A stretch of DNA of 64,000 nucleotides from Campylobacterales bacterium (GCA_014763895.1 JACXUM010000002.1:1-64000), one strand, 5' to 3'. Numbered from the stretch's first letter, positions 43,159 through 54,308 are shown. Translations and numbers: made by a program. Notes: generated by a model not told the origin, from the sequence alone.

Positions 43159-43190
43159 TAGAGAAAGGGAATTCCTTTTCTCTATCTTTC
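43159..43190 (+). terminator. terminator of rpsB-tsf
   Basis: TAGAGAAAGGGAA and TTCCTTTTCTCTA form a 13-bp stem with one G-T pair and almost no loop, followed by a T/C-rich stretch with T runs. It lies about 8 bp past the tsf stop. Confidence 0.8.
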
Positions 43191-43260
43191 TTTTTTCTTT
43201 TCCAAATAATCCAATTACCTTTTTTATGTTATGATACGCCAAACAGATGAAAGGCGATCT

Positions 43261-43914
43261 ATGTCAACACCCCTTTTAGAGGCTACGGATATTTCCCATA
43301 CTTTTGATTATCCGCTTTTTTCACATATAGACTTTACTTTGTATCCAAAAGAGAGTATAGCTATTGTAGGAAGAAGCGGGAGCGGTAAATCGACCCTTTT
43401 ACATATTTTTTCGACTTTTTTAAAGCCTCTTGAAGGAGAGGTAAAACTTTTGGACCACAGGCTTTTGGGTTTGAGCGAAGATGAGATTGAGACACTGCGC
43501 CGTTATGATATAGGGATTATTTTTCAGTTTCATTATCTTTTCAAGGGGATGAGCGCACTAGAAAATATCTCAGTTGCGACGATGCTCTCGGGAGAGAAAG
43601 TTGATGAGAAGATATTGAAAAAATTGCAGATAGACCATTTGATGAGCCACAAAACCTCCGAACTTTCCGGAGGGGAGCAGCAGAGGGTATCCATCGCCAG
43701 GGTACTGAGTAAAAAGCCGCGCATTATCTTTGCGGATGAGCCGACCGGCAATTTGGATAAAGAGACTGCTGATCTTGTAATGGATGTATTGCTTGATTAT
43801 ATCCGGGAGACTGAATCGGGTCTGGTGCTGGTGACACACGATCCGCAGATGGCGCAGATGTGTGATAGGATTTATGCTCTGGAAAACAGACAGTTGGAGG
43901 TCAAAAAAGGATGA
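43261..43914 (+). CDS. ABC transporter ATP-binding protein, LolD-like
   Basis: An ABC ATPase of 217 aa from the ATG at 43261 (AAAGGCG upstream); the track start at 43231 is earlier. Walker A is GRSGSGKSTLL, the signature is LSGGEQQRVSIARVL and Walker B is RIIFADEPTGNLD. ENISVATMLSGEK and the overall length match the LolD/MacB/FtsE class that releases lipoproteins or works with MacB-type permeases. No permease is adjacent, so its partner is elsewhere. It overlaps a 48-aa membrane ORF by 4 bp. Confidence 0.88.
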   Translation: MSTPLLEATDISHTFDYPLFSHIDFTLYPKESIAIVGRSGSGKSTLLHIFSTFLKPLEGEVKLLDHRLLGLSEDEIETLRRYDIGIIFQFHYLFKGMSALENISVATMLSGEKVDEKILKKLQIDHLMSHKTSELSGGEQQRVSIARVLSKKPRIIFADEPTGNLDKETADLVMDVLLDYIRETESGLVLVTHDPQMAQMCDRIYALENRQLEVKKG

Positions 43915-44057
43915 GAATCGATCTGATGTCTGTTATTTACAATACATCAATGATCATTTTGGCGTTTGTTACCGCTTTGGTCGTGACCAAAACACTCATG
44001 AAATGGATTAAGCGAACTGATCAGAAAAAAGAAAATAATGAAGAGAGCGGCGAATGA
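43911..44057 (+). CDS. small single-helix membrane protein, 48 aa
   Basis: This short ORF is not in the track. It starts with ATG in the ATGA overlap of the LolD-like gene stop and encodes MRIDLMSVIYNTSMIILAF, then VTALVVTKTLMKWIKR and a charged tail, ending with TGA at 44055-44057. It is one hydrophobic helix followed by a basic-acidic tail. The overlap suggests coupling to the ATPase. No family recognised. Confidence 0.55.
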   Translation: MRIDLMSVIYNTSMIILAFVTALVVTKTLMKWIKRTDQKKENNEESGE

Positions 44058-44058
44058 C

Positions 44059-45153
44059 CTATTTCGCCTGAGCGATTAAAACACCCTCCAGGATCTTGTC
44101 TATATCTCCATCAAGGATTGCTTCCACATTGGTAAATGCCTGGTTGCTACGGTTGTCCTTGACCTGCTGATATGGGGCTAAAACATAAGAGCGTATCTGA
44201 TGCCCCCAGCCTATCTCTGATTTCTCTATTCCGTCAACTTCTGCCTGTTTTTTTGTCATTTCATACTCGTAGAGACGTGAAACGAGCATCTTCATAGCTG
44301 AAGACCTGTTTTTATGCTGACTTCTGTCGTTCTGACATTGTACGACAATACCGGTAGGAATATGTGTGATACGGATAGCCGATTCGGTTTTGTTGACATG
44401 TTGACCACCCGCTCCGGATGCACGGTAAGTGTCTACTCGGATATCTTTATCTTCAATGTCGATATCGATATTGTCATCGATCTCTGGGGATACCATCACA
44501 GAAGTAAAAGAAGTATGGCGTTTGGCATTGGCATCAAACGGTGAGATACGTACCAGACGGTGGATACCGTTTTCGACCTTTAGATAACCATAGGCATTTT
44601 CTCCTTTGATGATGAACGAAGCATCTTTGATGCCTGCCTCTTCTCCGGCTTGATAATCCAGCACTTCGACACTGAAACCATGTCGTTCGGCCCAGCGCAG
44701 GTACATACGGTAAAGCATGCTTGCCCAGTCCTGCGATTCCGTACCTCCTGCACCAGGATGGATCGAAATGATAGCATTATTTCCATCATGCGGACCGCTG
44801 AGCATCATTTGTATTTCAAGGGCTTGAATGTTCTCTTGTAGATTTGGTGCATCTTCATAGAGCATCTCCATGGTCTCTTCATCATTTTCCATTTTAGCCA
44901 GTTCGAAATATTCTATTGCATCATTGAGCGCATTACGGGCATTCATATAGGTTTTAAGAATCCGTTCTGCTTTTGTTTTCTCCTGGGATACTTTTCCTGC
45001 AGTTGGGGCATCGTTCCAAAATTCCGGGTTTTGCTGGAGATCATCTATCTCTTTGAGTCTTGCCTCAAGTTTTTCTGGTTTGACGATATTTTTGATGTTT
45101 TCCATCTTTTTTGCCAGAGATTTGAGCAATTCGCCGTATTCGTATGCATCCAT
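44059..45153 (-). CDS. prfB: peptide chain release factor 2
   Basis: Recognises UGA and UAA stop codons and triggers peptide release. The 364-aa chain has [20 protein letters not shown] (GGQ catalytic loop) and [13 protein letters not shown] (the SPF stop-codon motif of RF2, not PxT of RF1). It is one continuous frame, so the programmed +1 frameshift of the E. coli gene is absent. ATG follows AAAGGATTTTTT. It is the last gene before the panC divergent region, and its stop sits next to that of the 48-aa ORF. Confidence 0.97.
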   Translation of the reverse strand: MDAYEYGELLKSLAKKMENIKNIVKPEKLEARLKEIDDLQQNPEFWNDAPTAGKVSQEKTKAERILKTYMNARNALNDAIEYFELAKMENDEETMEMLYEDAPNLQENIQALEIQMMLSGPHDGNNAIISIHPGAGGTESQDWASMLYRMYLRWAERHGFSVEVLDYQAGEEAGIKDASFIIKGENAYGYLKVENGIHRLVRISPFDANAKRHTSFTSVMVSPEIDDNIDIDIEDKDIRVDTYRASGAGGQHVNKTESAIRITHIPTGIVVQCQNDRSQHKNRSSAMKMLVSRLYEYEMTKKQAEVDGIEKSEIGWGHQIRSYVLAPYQQVKDNRSNQAFTNVEAILDGDIDKILEGVLIAQAK

Positions 45154-45321
45154 TAAAAAAATCCTTTTGTAAATTCTAAATTAAAAACTGGGAAAACCAT
45201 TGCATCTCATTTTATAGAAAATAAAGTTTTTGTTTGTTGCTGATAGATTTTCAATTTAAATTGTATTGTCTATAATTTTGCTATTATTTTACCAAAAATA
45301 TAGTGAAAGTTGAGGGTAGGA

Positions 45322-46146
45322 ATGATCATTGCAAGGACGATTGATACCTTTAAGGAAGCCAAAAAAATATTGACAGGAAGTATCGGTTTTGTGCCGACCA
45401 TGGGAGCATTGCATAAAGGACATCTTTCCTTGATCCAGCAGGCCTGTCAAGAGAATGATCATGTCATCGTTTCGATTTTTGTTAATCCGACGCAATTTTT
45501 GGAAGGCGAGGACCTGGAAAGTTATCCGCGCAGGGAAGAAGCCGACAAAAAGATCTGTGAACTTGCTGGAGTAGATATTCTTTTCATGCCTACAGTCGAA
45601 CAGATGTACGAAAAAGATGAGCTTCACATCGGAGCACCGGCAATACGAGGTTATGTGCTTGAAGGGCAGAAGCGTCCGGGGCATTTTGATGGGATGCTGC
45701 AGATTGTGATGAAGCTGCTGAATCTTTCAGGGGCAACCAGAGCGTATTTTGGAAAAAAAGATGCCCAACAGCTTGCTTTGATAACCCAAATGGTAAAGAA
45801 TTATTTTATGGATGTGGAGATCATTCCTTGTGACATTGTCAGGGATGAGAGCGGTTTGGCGCTCAGCAGCCGTAATGCTTATCTCAGTGAGGAGGAAAAA
45901 CAGCGGGCATTATCACTCTCAAGATCGCTTAAACGTGCGACTAAACGTATTATGTCTGGAGAATTGGATAGCAAGACTCTCAAGCAGGAGATGGCCGAAG
46001 TGCTTAAAGAAACTGATAAGATCGAATATATTGCTATTGTTGACAGGACATTTAATGAACTTCAAAAAGTAGAGATCGGCAATACGATGATACTTATCGC
46101 TGCCTGGGTTGGAAAACCCAGGTTGATCGACAATATCTGGATCTAG
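45322..46146 (+). CDS. panC: pantoate-beta-alanine ligase
   Basis: Joins pantoate and beta-alanine to make pantothenate for coenzyme A. The track start at 45310 is a TTG; ATG at 45322 after GGGTAGGA gives 274 aa. [20 protein letters not shown] holds the nucleotidyl-transferase-like HIGH motif (HKGHL), [17 protein letters not shown] follows, and [13 protein letters not shown]-type (here [13 protein letters not shown]) and [11 protein letters not shown] complete the site. It overlaps the ftsI 3' end by 4 bp, convergent. Confidence 0.96.
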   Translation: MIIARTIDTFKEAKKILTGSIGFVPTMGALHKGHLSLIQQACQENDHVIVSIFVNPTQFLEGEDLESYPRREEADKKICELAGVDILFMPTVEQMYEKDELHIGAPAIRGYVLEGQKRPGHFDGMLQIVMKLLNLSGATRAYFGKKDAQQLALITQMVKNYFMDVEIIPCDIVRDESGLALSSRNAYLSEEEKQRALSLSRSLKRATKRIMSGELDSKTLKQEMAEVLKETDKIEYIAIVDRTFNELQKVEIGNTMILIAAWVGKPRLIDNIWI

Positions 46147-48284
46147 AACATATTTTTGAACTGTTCGTGGGAAGATTTCTTGTTTGCCGGCTGGTTGTAG
46201 AATGGTTGCATAGGTTTGTTCTGTCGAGGGGATTGGATCTGTTGTGCAGGTTTTGTCTGTTTGGGCGGTTGTAGAGGTTCATATGGTTTTGGCGGTGTAG
46301 AAGTTTTCTTTTTGGGATTGAAAAGCTCATTTACGCTGTTGTTCTTGTTAGCCGGCGTGGCAGCAGGTTTGGGTAGATTTTGCTGAATAGATCTATCTTG
46401 TTTAACAGCAGTCGCCGGTATCTGTTTTACTGGTTCAGTTGTGAGTTGTGCTTGTAGATTTTCTTCTTCATCTGTTTGAGGTGTATCCGGTTTGAGGTAC
46501 TCTTGGTCTACAAGAATATCTACGATATTGTGGAAAGTCGGAACAGCTGAGAGAGATGCAAAATAATGAAGGTATTTTTTGGCGCGTATGACTAAAACAC
46601 CAACTGTATATTTATGCCCTTCTTTGTCATTGACAAATCCGTAAAAGCTGCTATGGTATTCACGTACATAATGGCCGTTTTTAGCGATGTGTGCAGTCCC
46701 TGTTTTCCCTCCCACCTCTAGTCCAGGGTACTGCGCTTTAACCCCTGTACCGCGCTTAACCACTTCAAGCAGGATGTCATGGATCTGGTTCGCTGCTTTG
46801 GGATTGATAGCCTCGAGGTTTCCTGAGATGGGTTTTGGAGGGTTATAATGATTGCCATTTGCATCTTCCAGATAGTCCACGATACGTGGTGTTACGGCAA
46901 TACCGTCATTGTTAAAGGCACTGTAAGCTTTAAAGAGTTGGGCGAATGTAACCATCATTCCGTACCCATAAGAGCTATTTGCTCTATGCAGTTCATTATT
47001 TAGCAGATTGAGCGGTTTGATTTGTCCTGGTAAGTCTCTCGAAAGATCTATCCCGGTAGGACGGGAGAGTCCAAATCCAAGCAGGCCTTCTCTAAACTCT
47101 TTACCCGTGAGTTTCCATGAGATCTGGGAGATACCAACGTTGGATGAATGTACAATGATATCGGTGACACTGAGGGAGGGAAATTTGTCATCGTCGGTGA
47201 TCCAGTGTCTTTTTCCTATCCGGAGTTTCCCGTTATAGGTGTTGAATATGGTAGTTGGGGTTACGAGATTGTGATTGAGTGCGATGGCCAGAGAGATAGG
47301 TTTGAGTACTGATCCTGCCTCGTAAGGATATTCGCTGAATTTCGGGTTGAGTGCGGCGATGTCGTTCTGTGTGATATGTGCCGGGTTGAAACGTTCCGAA
47401 CTTGCAAGGGAGAGTACTTTTCCGGTTTTACTTTCCATTACTGCTACAATGATCTCCTCAGCTTCTATTTTCTCTTTCATCGAATCAAGCATTAATTCAA
47501 CCCTTCTTTGGAGGGATAAAGGAATATTGAGATGGACATTCAACCCATCAACGCGGTGTATCTTCATGCTGTTCTTGTCATGGATCACGGCACCCAGTAC
47601 GTCTCGCTTTCCTCTGAAATACCCATTTTTCTTGGAAGTAATATGTTTTTCATAGACTCTCTCCAGCCCTTTTTTACCCTCCGGTCTGACGTATCCGTCT
47701 TCTGTTTTTTCACCCACATAACCCAAAATAGGAGTCATAATATTTTCTAAAGGAAAACGTCTCTGTTCGCCGTTTTCGATGATATCCAAGCCATAAAGTA
47801 CCTGAATACCGTTTCGGTTTTTGATCGAGCGGAAGACACCGAGCTGTCTAAGTTTGTGCGCAAGTGATTTGAGCTGCATGGCCGATTTGGTATGGAGGGT
47901 TTTGGAGAGGACAATATTCCCTTTTTTCTCTCTACCCTTGGAATCTTTGAATTTTTTTTCTATTTCAACTTCCGGGATATTGCTATAGATACTGAAAAGC
48001 CTGATAAAAAGGGTTTTTTTGTCCGGATTGATACTTTCTCCGCGTATAACTGCCTGATAGGTTTTTTGTGAATAGCTTAAAGTGTAACCGTCTGCTGAGA
48101 TGATTGCTCCTCGGAGCGACCTGTCATGAATCGTGCTATCATGGCTTGGGATGCGCCTAGGGGAAGTGATAGTGGTGAGAATGGAAATTAAAAAAATACC
48201 GGTTGTTACAGTCAGCAGTAAAAAGAGCAGGAGTATCTTTAAACTCCGTTGTTGAATGGCTTGGTTGTTGATCTCTTTTTGCAT
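46143..48284 (-). CDS. ftsI: division-specific peptidoglycan transpeptidase FtsI/PBP2-type, with extra C-terminal tail
   Basis: Class B penicillin-binding protein of 713 aa that cross-links septal peptidoglycan. A membrane helix (residues 16-38) is followed by the periplasmic dimerisation domain and the transpeptidase with the three motifs: S325-x-x-K328 (AGSVLKP), SSN (380-382) and KTG (527-529). After about residue 600 comes a tail of about 110 residues rich in Pro, Lys, Gln and Asn ([19 protein letters not shown] and similar). Campylobacterota relatives that I recall are about 600-620 aa, so the tail is unusual. It is divergent from ftsW over about 90 bp. Confidence 0.92.
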   Translation of the reverse strand: MQKEINNQAIQQRSLKILLLFLLLTVTTGIFLISILTTITSPRRIPSHDSTIHDRSLRGAIISADGYTLSYSQKTYQAVIRGESINPDKKTLFIRLFSIYSNIPEVEIEKKFKDSKGREKKGNIVLSKTLHTKSAMQLKSLAHKLRQLGVFRSIKNRNGIQVLYGLDIIENGEQRRFPLENIMTPILGYVGEKTEDGYVRPEGKKGLERVYEKHITSKKNGYFRGKRDVLGAVIHDKNSMKIHRVDGLNVHLNIPLSLQRRVELMLDSMKEKIEAEEIIVAVMESKTGKVLSLASSERFNPAHITQNDIAALNPKFSEYPYEAGSVLKPISLAIALNHNLVTPTTIFNTYNGKLRIGKRHWITDDDKFPSLSVTDIIVHSSNVGISQISWKLTGKEFREGLLGFGLSRPTGIDLSRDLPGQIKPLNLLNNELHRANSSYGYGMMVTFAQLFKAYSAFNNDGIAVTPRIVDYLEDANGNHYNPPKPISGNLEAINPKAANQIHDILLEVVKRGTGVKAQYPGLEVGGKTGTAHIAKNGHYVREYHSSFYGFVNDKEGHKYTVGVLVIRAKKYLHYFASLSAVPTFHNIVDILVDQEYLKPDTPQTDEEENLQAQLTTEPVKQIPATAVKQDRSIQQNLPKPAATPANKNNSVNELFNPKKKTSTPPKPYEPLQPPKQTKPAQQIQSPRQNKPMQPFYNQPANKKSSHEQFKNMF

Positions 48285-48373
48285 TGATGCCCCACTTGAT
48301 GGTGTAATTTTATTAAAATCTATCTATAAATTCGATAAAATAAGCCTCTATTAAAAAAGAAAGTGATGTACGG

Positions 48374-49555
48374 ATGATCGATAAACCCCTTTTGGCAGCG
48401 GTAATAGCTTTGTTGACACTCTCTTTGGTCATGAGTTATTCACTTTCGGTTTATACCGTATTGCATTTTCATTATGAAGACTTTCATTTTTTCATCAGGC
48501 AGGGCATTGCTGTAATGATGGGACTGATTTTTATGGTGATTTTCAGCCGACTTGATCCTGATAAATGGTTCGTTCCGGTGGGTTTGATTCTGTTCGCTTT
48601 TTTCTTTTTCTTAATGATCGTGATGCAGTTTTTGCCGCATTCTTTGGTCAATGCCGTCGGAGGAGCAAAAAGATGGATCCATCTGGGTCCTATCTCTATT
48701 GCCCCTGTGGAGTTTTTCAAGGTAGGTTTTGTCTTTTTCCTTGCATGGAGTTTTTCACGAAAACTGTTGGATAAAAATAAGATGAATTTTTTTGAAGAGA
48801 TCAAAACCTTTTCCCCTTATCTTGGCGTTTTTTTCATTGCCGTACTTTTGATCGCTATTTTGCAAAAAGACCTGGGGCAGGTAGCGGTTTTAGGTGCTAC
48901 ACTTTTGATCCTTTTTTTATTTGCAGGAAGCAGCTGGAAATTCTTTTTTACCCTGGTAGGTAGCGCATTTGTTGCATTGATAGGGCTTATTTTTATTGCA
49001 CCGCACCGTATGGCAAGGATCAAAAGCTGGTGGGGAACCGTACAGGACAAGGTGCTTTCGCTTTTCCCGTTTGAATCGATGCAGAATCTCCGTGTGGAAG
49101 CAGGGAAAGAGCCTTATCAGATATCCAATTCCCTCAATGCCATCCATAACGGGGGACTCTGGGGTCAGGGGCTTGGGAACGGGCAGTTCAAACTGGGATA
49201 TCTCAGTGAAGTGCATACCGACTTTATCTTGGCCGGTATCACTGAAGAGTTGGGATTTATAGGGATCAGTTTGGTTGCAATGACAATCCTTTTTATCGTG
49301 TACCGTATCTTTAAGATTGCCTCGAAAGTGCAAAATCCCGTTTATTATCTTTTCTCAGTCGGGGTTGGCCTGCTGATCGCTTTTGCTTTTATCATTAACA
49401 GTTACGGGATCGCAGGTATCACTCCTATCAAAGGGATCGCTGTTCCATTTTTGAGCTACGGGGGTTCTCATATCATGGCCTCCTGTATCGCGATCGGGAT
49501 GCTGTTGATGATTTCTAAAAAAGTGCCAAGAAAAGAAGATGGCAGTATGCTATAA
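48374..49555 (+). CDS. ftsW: lipid II polymerase FtsW (SEDS family)
   Basis: Septal peptidoglycan glycosyltransferase of the SEDS family, 393 aa with about ten membrane helices. Signature parts are DLGQVAVLGATLLILFLFAGSSWK, QISNSLNAIHNGGLWGQGLGNGQFKLGYLSEVHTDFILAGITEELGFIG and ITPIKGIAVPFLSYGGSHI. The Asp-Glu pair of the catalytic loop is visible. It could be confused with RodA, but the neighbours ftsI and murG point to FtsW. It is followed 18 bp later by murG. Confidence 0.94.
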   Translation: MIDKPLLAAVIALLTLSLVMSYSLSVYTVLHFHYEDFHFFIRQGIAVMMGLIFMVIFSRLDPDKWFVPVGLILFAFFFFLMIVMQFLPHSLVNAVGGAKRWIHLGPISIAPVEFFKVGFVFFLAWSFSRKLLDKNKMNFFEEIKTFSPYLGVFFIAVLLIAILQKDLGQVAVLGATLLILFLFAGSSWKFFFTLVGSAFVALIGLIFIAPHRMARIKSWWGTVQDKVLSLFPFESMQNLRVEAGKEPYQISNSLNAIHNGGLWGQGLGNGQFKLGYLSEVHTDFILAGITEELGFIGISLVAMTILFIVYRIFKIASKVQNPVYYLFSVGVGLLIAFAFIINSYGIAGITPIKGIAVPFLSYGGSHIMASCIAIGMLLMISKKVPRKEDGSML

Positions 49556-49572
49556 AAAGACAGGGAATAAAG

Positions 49573-50592
49573 ATGAGTATCGTAATGACAGGCGGAGGTA
49601 CCGGCGGGCATCTTGCCATCATCAGGGCAGTCAAGGAGTGCTTGAATGACCAGAGACTGATCTATATCGGATCGACCAAAGGGCAGGATAGGCAGTGGTT
49701 TGAACATGATGAAGCCTTTTTAAAAAAGTATTTTTTGCAAACCCAAGGAGTGGTCAATCAAGGATTATTGGGAAAAGTAAAGTCCTTGTGGATGTTGGTC
49801 AAAGCGACACTGAGAGCAAAGAGACTGCTCAAAGAGCATGAGGCAAAAGTTGTATTTTCTGTCGGTGGGTTTTCTTCTGCCCCGACGGCATTTGCCGCCA
49901 AACTGCTGGGTATTCCTCTGGTGATCCATGAACAAAATGCTGCATTGGGTTCTTTGAATAAAGTGCTCAAACCTTATGCTGCATCGTTTATATCTTCCTA
50001 TCTTGAGGAGAGCCCTATTAAGGCTTATCCTGTAAAAGAGATATTTTTTGAAAATGCCCGTATTCGTAATACGGTACAATGTGTACTCTTTTTAGGCGGA
50101 TCCCAGGGAGCCAAAGCGATCAATACCCTTGCACTCAAAATAGCGTCTGAGCTTCAAAAAAGAGGTATCAAGATCATTCACCAGGCGGGTGAAAAAAATG
50201 TGGATGAGGTCAAAAAAGCCTATGAAGGGTTGGGAATTGAAGCGGAAGTATTCGGCTTTACAACGAAATTGGCGGATTATATGAAAGAGGCAGATTTTGC
50301 CATAGCAAGAGCCGGGGCTTCGACACTATGGGAGCTTGCAGCTACTGGGTTACCTGCACTTTTCATCCCTTATCCCTATGCAGCAAGTGACCATCAGTAC
50401 TACAATGCGATATTTTTAGTAGAACAGCATCTGGCCTGGTTGATGAGAGAAGATGAGATCAGCGAAGAAAAAGCGATCGCTTTGATGGATGAAGACATGG
50501 AGGCAAAAAGCCGAGGTTTGATTGAGAGCATTGAAAAAGACGGAAGCAGGCAGATTGCAGAATTATTAAAAGGGTATGTAAGCATCAAATAA
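49573..50592 (+). CDS. murG: lipid II synthase (undecaprenyl-PP-MurNAc-pentapeptide GlcNAc transferase)
   Basis: GT-B enzyme that adds GlcNAc to lipid I at the inner membrane face. The N-terminal MTGGGTGGHLAIIRAVKECL holds the GGTGGH loop; VHEQNAALGSLNKVLKPYAASF holds HEQN; the C-terminal domain has FLGGSQGAKAINTLAL, ARAGASTLWELAATGLPALFIPYPYAASDHQYYNA. 339 aa is slightly short of E. coli MurG but complete. It follows ftsW closely in a cell-wall cluster with ftsI. Confidence 0.96.
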   Translation: MSIVMTGGGTGGHLAIIRAVKECLNDQRLIYIGSTKGQDRQWFEHDEAFLKKYFLQTQGVVNQGLLGKVKSLWMLVKATLRAKRLLKEHEAKVVFSVGGFSSAPTAFAAKLLGIPLVIHEQNAALGSLNKVLKPYAASFISSYLEESPIKAYPVKEIFFENARIRNTVQCVLFLGGSQGAKAINTLALKIASELQKRGIKIIHQAGEKNVDEVKKAYEGLGIEAEVFGFTTKLADYMKEADFAIARAGASTLWELAATGLPALFIPYPYAASDHQYYNAIFLVEQHLAWLMREDEISEEKAIALMDEDMEAKSRGLIESIEKDGSRQIAELLKGYVSIK

Positions 50593-50663
50593 CTTTTTTT
50601 GACATTTAAGACTTTTATGCTTTTTTAATTTGAAAAGTTATAGTAAAAAAGGGCGGGTCATAA

Positions 50664-51047
50664 ATGAAAAAAAGTTTTTTAATGAGCGGGTTAAGCATTT
50701 TCGTGATGGCAGTTGCCGGGTGTGGTGGCGGAGGTTCTAGTAATCCTCCGGCAACAGTTGATATCAGTAATTTGGATAATGGTTATTCAATCGAGTACCA
50801 AAAAATAGGGATTAATACACCGAGTGGTGTAATGCAATTTTGTGGAAGTGATTATATTATGACTGGGTATATCGAGAGCAATGGGACTTTTGAGATCGAT
50901 AGTAACCTTATCGTCTTTCATGATACAGATGATTTTCAATTACTGACGACGGGAGAATTGGTAGAAGATGAGAACTATGAGTTTAGTGGAATTAGTGACG
51001 ATCCTACGATTCAAATTACGCATATAGAAGAAATTGATTGTATTTAA
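50664..51047 (+). CDS. hypothetical lipoprotein, 127 aa
   Basis: An exported small protein. The signal ends with a lipobox VAGC (FVMAVAGC), followed by a Gly/Ser stretch (GGGGSSNPP), then a domain with a single Cys (QFCGSDYIMTGYIESNG) and one near the end (EEIDCI) that could form a disulfide. Acidic overall. No family recognised. ATG with a modest GGGCGGG-like upstream site. It is a lone gene between murG and alaS. Confidence 0.7.
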   Translation: MKKSFLMSGLSIFVMAVAGCGGGGSSNPPATVDISNLDNGYSIEYQKIGINTPSGVMQFCGSDYIMTGYIESNGTFEIDSNLIVFHDTDDFQLLTTGELVEDENYEFSGISDDPTIQITHIEEIDCI

Positions 51048-51212
51048 AGGTTTTTCTCTAAATCTATGAAGTGAAGGGGATGAAAAATGGAAGTGGATAA
51101 AGGTTGCTTTTAAGCCCCTTAGAATGAACATTTCCCTCTTTTAACTCCAGTTTACCTTTCGATAACCACATTTTGGGTAAAATATCTCCATTTTATCAGA
51201 GGATATTTTTCA

Positions 51213-53771
51213 ATGGATATTAGAAAAGCATATTTAGACTTTTTTCAAAGCAAAGGGCATCAACTTGTAGAGAGTTCCCCACTCGTTCCTGATGATGCAA
51301 CCCTGCTTTTTACGAATGCTGGGATGGTACAGTTTAAGAACATCTTTACAGGCAATGCACCTATCCCAAATCCCCCAAGAGCGACTTCTTCCCAAACATG
51401 TATCCGTGCAGGCGGGAAGCATAATGACCTTGACAATGTCGGGTATACTGCCAGACACCATACCTTTTTTGAAATGCTTGGGAATTTTTCTTTCGGTGAT
51501 TATTTTAAAGAAGAGGCGATCGCTTATGCATGGGAATTTGTAACCGGTAAGAACTATCTTGCCCTCCCGATAGAAAAGATCTGGGTAACCGTACATGAGA
51601 CCGATGATGAAGCCTTTGATATCTGGAAAAACTATGTCAAAGAAGAGCGTATCATGCGCTTTGGGGATAAGGATAACTTCTGGCAGATGGGCGATACAGG
51701 TCCTTGCGGTCCGTGTTCGGAGATCTTCTATGACCAGGGAGAGGAACATTTTAACTCTCCTGAAGATGTGATGGGTGGAGACGGTGATAGATTTTTGGAG
51801 ATATGGAACCTTGTATTTATGCAGTACGAAAGAGATGAGAACGGTACCCTTCATCCGCTTCCAAAACCGAGTATCGATACGGGTATGGGGCTTGAAAGGG
51901 TTGTTGCGATCAAAGAAGGGGAGTTCAACAACTACCACTCTTCGCTCTTTAGACCTTTGCTTGATGCGGTCAGCAAGCTGGTTGGCAGACCTTACAGCTA
52001 TGAAGCATCGGATTCGGCAAGTTACCGTGTTATTGCAGATCACCTGCGTTCAACAGCTTTCTTACTGGCACAGGGAGTGAACTTTGATAAAGTAGGTCGT
52101 GGGTACGTCCTTCGCCGTATCATGAGACGTGCAATCAGACACGGCTATCTGCTTGGAATGCGTGAGCCGTTCATGTACAAACTTGTCGATACACTGGTGG
52201 ATGTGATGGGAGATCATTATATCTATCTTGAAACAAGGGCTGAAGCGATCAAAACCGCGATGAAATTTGAAGAAGAGAGTTTCTTTGATACGATTGAGGC
52301 TGGGATCAGACTCTTTAACGAAGAGCTTGAAAATACGACAGATGTCTTTAACGGTGAAGTAGCTTTCAAGCTTTATGATACGTACGGGTTCCCGCTGGAT
52401 CTGACAGAGGATATGCTTAGAGAAAAGGGTATCCGTCTTGATATCGAAGCATTTGATGCAAAGATGGAAGCTCAGAAAGCACAGTCCAAGGCGGCGTGGA
52501 AAGGCAGCGGGGATGCTGCGATGAGCGGGGATTTTAAAACACTCAAAGAGACATTCGGGCTCAATACCTTTGTAGGGTATGAGACAACACAGCAAAAAAC
52601 AAAAGTATTGGCTCTTTTGGATGAGGAGTTTAACCAGGTAGAAAGTCTGGATGGGAAAGGATGGGCATTGCTTGAGCAGACGCCTTTCTATGCTGAGTCT
52701 GGAGGACAGAGTGGAGATAGAGGGGAACTTGTCGGTAAGGCAAAGGTGCTTGATACGAAGAAATTTTTAGATATGAATCTTTCCGAAGTCAAAGGAAAAC
52801 TGAAAGTTGGTGACGAGGTAGAAGCGGCAGTAGACCAGTCCCGAACACAAATTACCAAGCATCACTCCGCAACACACTTGCTACATGCAGCACTTCGTGA
52901 AATTCTTGGAGACCATATCACCCAGGCAGGTTCATTGGTTGAAGCGAACAGACTGCGCTTTGACTTCTCTCATCCTAAAGCGATGCGTGTTGAAGAGATC
53001 GAAGCAGTGGAGGCCTGGGTCAATGACAAGATAGACAGGGATATTCCTGCGCAAACAAAAGTGATGCCGATCGAGGAAGCTAAAAATGCCGGAGCGATGG
53101 CACTGTTTGGCGAAAAGTACGGCGATGAGGTACGTGTGGTAAGTATGGGGAATGCCTCTTTAGAACTTTGTGGAGGAACACACGTGGCCTCTACGGCGCA
53201 GATAGGGCTTTTTATGATCACAAAAGAGAGCGGGGTAAGTGCCGGAGTACGCCGTATCGAAGCGATCTGCGGTGCTGAAGCGATCAGGGTGGTCAAAGGG
53301 CTTAGAGGGGAGCTTTCACGGATCAAAGAGGAAGTGAAAAACCAAAACCCGATTGCTGGTATCGCAAAGCTCAAAGAGCAGGTCAAAACACTCAAAAATG
53401 AACTCGCTTCTGCGATGAGCGTACAGCAAAAAGAGCTCAAAGCCGTTGAAGTAAACGGAGTCCATGTGATCGTTGAAGAGGTTGAGAGCGGTGATATCAA
53501 GACGATGATTGATGAGATCAAGAACAGATATGAAAGTATTGCAGTAATGTTGTTCATGAAAAAAGACGATAAAGTGATGTTTGCAGCTGGCAGCAAAGGA
53601 AATGCGATCAAAGCAGGAGACTGGATCAAAACCATTGCACCTATCGTAGGCGGCGGCGGTGGCGGACGTCCTGATTTTGCACAGGCAGGGGGGAAAGACC
53701 CAAATAAGATAGAAGAGGCTATCGAAGAGGCTAAAGTCTATTTGGCTCAGATCCTGGAGGGCGGAAACTAG
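51213..53771 (+). CDS. alaS: alanyl-tRNA synthetase
   Basis: Class II synthetase that charges tRNA-Ala and edits Ser/Gly, 852 aa. The catalytic core starts [38 protein letters not shown], with [23 protein letters not shown] and [10 protein letters not shown]. The editing domain has [13 protein letters not shown] (HxxxH zinc-type site) and CGGTHVAST with its Cys. The C-terminal C-Ala domain ends [18 protein letters not shown]. It is followed by a membrane protein and maf, as in related genomes. Confidence 0.98.
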   Translation: MDIRKAYLDFFQSKGHQLVESSPLVPDDATLLFTNAGMVQFKNIFTGNAPIPNPPRATSSQTCIRAGGKHNDLDNVGYTARHHTFFEMLGNFSFGDYFKEEAIAYAWEFVTGKNYLALPIEKIWVTVHETDDEAFDIWKNYVKEERIMRFGDKDNFWQMGDTGPCGPCSEIFYDQGEEHFNSPEDVMGGDGDRFLEIWNLVFMQYERDENGTLHPLPKPSIDTGMGLERVVAIKEGEFNNYHSSLFRPLLDAVSKLVGRPYSYEASDSASYRVIADHLRSTAFLLAQGVNFDKVGRGYVLRRIMRRAIRHGYLLGMREPFMYKLVDTLVDVMGDHYIYLETRAEAIKTAMKFEEESFFDTIEAGIRLFNEELENTTDVFNGEVAFKLYDTYGFPLDLTEDMLREKGIRLDIEAFDAKMEAQKAQSKAAWKGSGDAAMSGDFKTLKETFGLNTFVGYETTQQKTKVLALLDEEFNQVESLDGKGWALLEQTPFYAESGGQSGDRGELVGKAKVLDTKKFLDMNLSEVKGKLKVGDEVEAAVDQSRTQITKHHSATHLLHAALREILGDHITQAGSLVEANRLRFDFSHPKAMRVEEIEAVEAWVNDKIDRDIPAQTKVMPIEEAKNAGAMALFGEKYGDEVRVVSMGNASLELCGGTHVASTAQIGLFMITKESGVSAGVRRIEAICGAEAIRVVKGLRGELSRIKEEVKNQNPIAGIAKLKEQVKTLKNELASAMSVQQKELKAVEVNGVHVIVEEVESGDIKTMIDEIKNRYESIAVMLFMKKDDKVMFAAGSKGNAIKAGDWIKTIAPIVGGGGGGRPDFAQAGGKDPNKIEEAIEEAKVYLAQILEGGN

Positions 53772-53772
53772 G

Positions 53773-54306
53773 ATGAAAACCGAATTGACAGGATTTTTCG
53801 GTGCATTTGCACATGAGATTGTTTTTTTGCATGTATTCAGCGCATTTATCTGGGTTGGAGGCATGATCGCGATTCGTTTGGCCGTGCATCCAAACCTTCA
53901 GCTTATCGAGGATCCAAAAGTAAGGCTCGGACGTACCTTGGCAATCACGGGGAGATTTTTCAATATTGTGATACCGTTTATCATAACTATTATTGTGACA
54001 GCTGTGTTGATGGCAGTCGGTTTGGGTTTTAGAAATGCCGCTGTTGATGAAAATGGCCATATTATTTCCGAAGCAGCGATGTATATTTATAATATCGTCC
54101 ATGTCAAAGAGGGCATCTGGCTGATCATGGCAATGAACTTTACCTGGATGTACCTCAAAAGAAGAAAAGCACAAAAACTCTTTGATGAGGGTAAACTTTC
54201 TGATGCCAAAGTCGCATTGTCCTTGATCCCAAAGCTATTGCTGCCGATTAATATCGCATTGGGCGTTGTGGCAATATGGTTAGGTATTACTCTTAGAGGA
54301 TTTTAA
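53773..54306 (+). CDS. CopD-like four-helix membrane protein
   Basis: A 177-aa membrane protein with four main hydrophobic helices. The first helix carries EIVFLHVFSAFIWVGGMIAIRLAVHP, whose His-x-x-x-x-x-Trp-x-Gly-Gly pattern is seen in CopD-like and heme-binding membrane proteins. Another His (IVHVKEGIW) lies in the third helix region. Role is likely metal or heme related but not proven. It starts 1 bp after the alaS stop (with AAACTAGG upstream) and stops 2 bp before maf. Confidence 0.75.
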   Translation: MKTELTGFFGAFAHEIVFLHVFSAFIWVGGMIAIRLAVHPNLQLIEDPKVRLGRTLAITGRFFNIVIPFIITIIVTAVLMAVGLGFRNAAVDENGHIISEAAMYIYNIVHVKEGIWLIMAMNFTWMYLKRRKAQKLFDEGKLSDAKVALSLIPKLLLPINIALGVVAIWLGITLRGF

Positions 54307-54308
54307 AT

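Noticed and set aside
44059-45153. Programmed +1 frameshift in prfB
   Set aside because: The gene is one unbroken frame from start to stop, without the internal TGA of the E. coli gene.
51234-52043. 269-aa ORF antisense to alaS
   Set aside because: It lies fully inside alaS on the other strand; its protein shows no family features. It is a codon-use shadow.
52970-53635. 221-aa minus-strand ORF rich in Ser, Ile and Leu
   Set aside because: Antisense to the alaS editing and C-terminal region, and low-complexity; no start site.
53316-53864. 182-aa minus-strand ORF spanning the alaS end
   Set aside because: It crosses two good plus-strand genes (alaS and the CopD-like gene).
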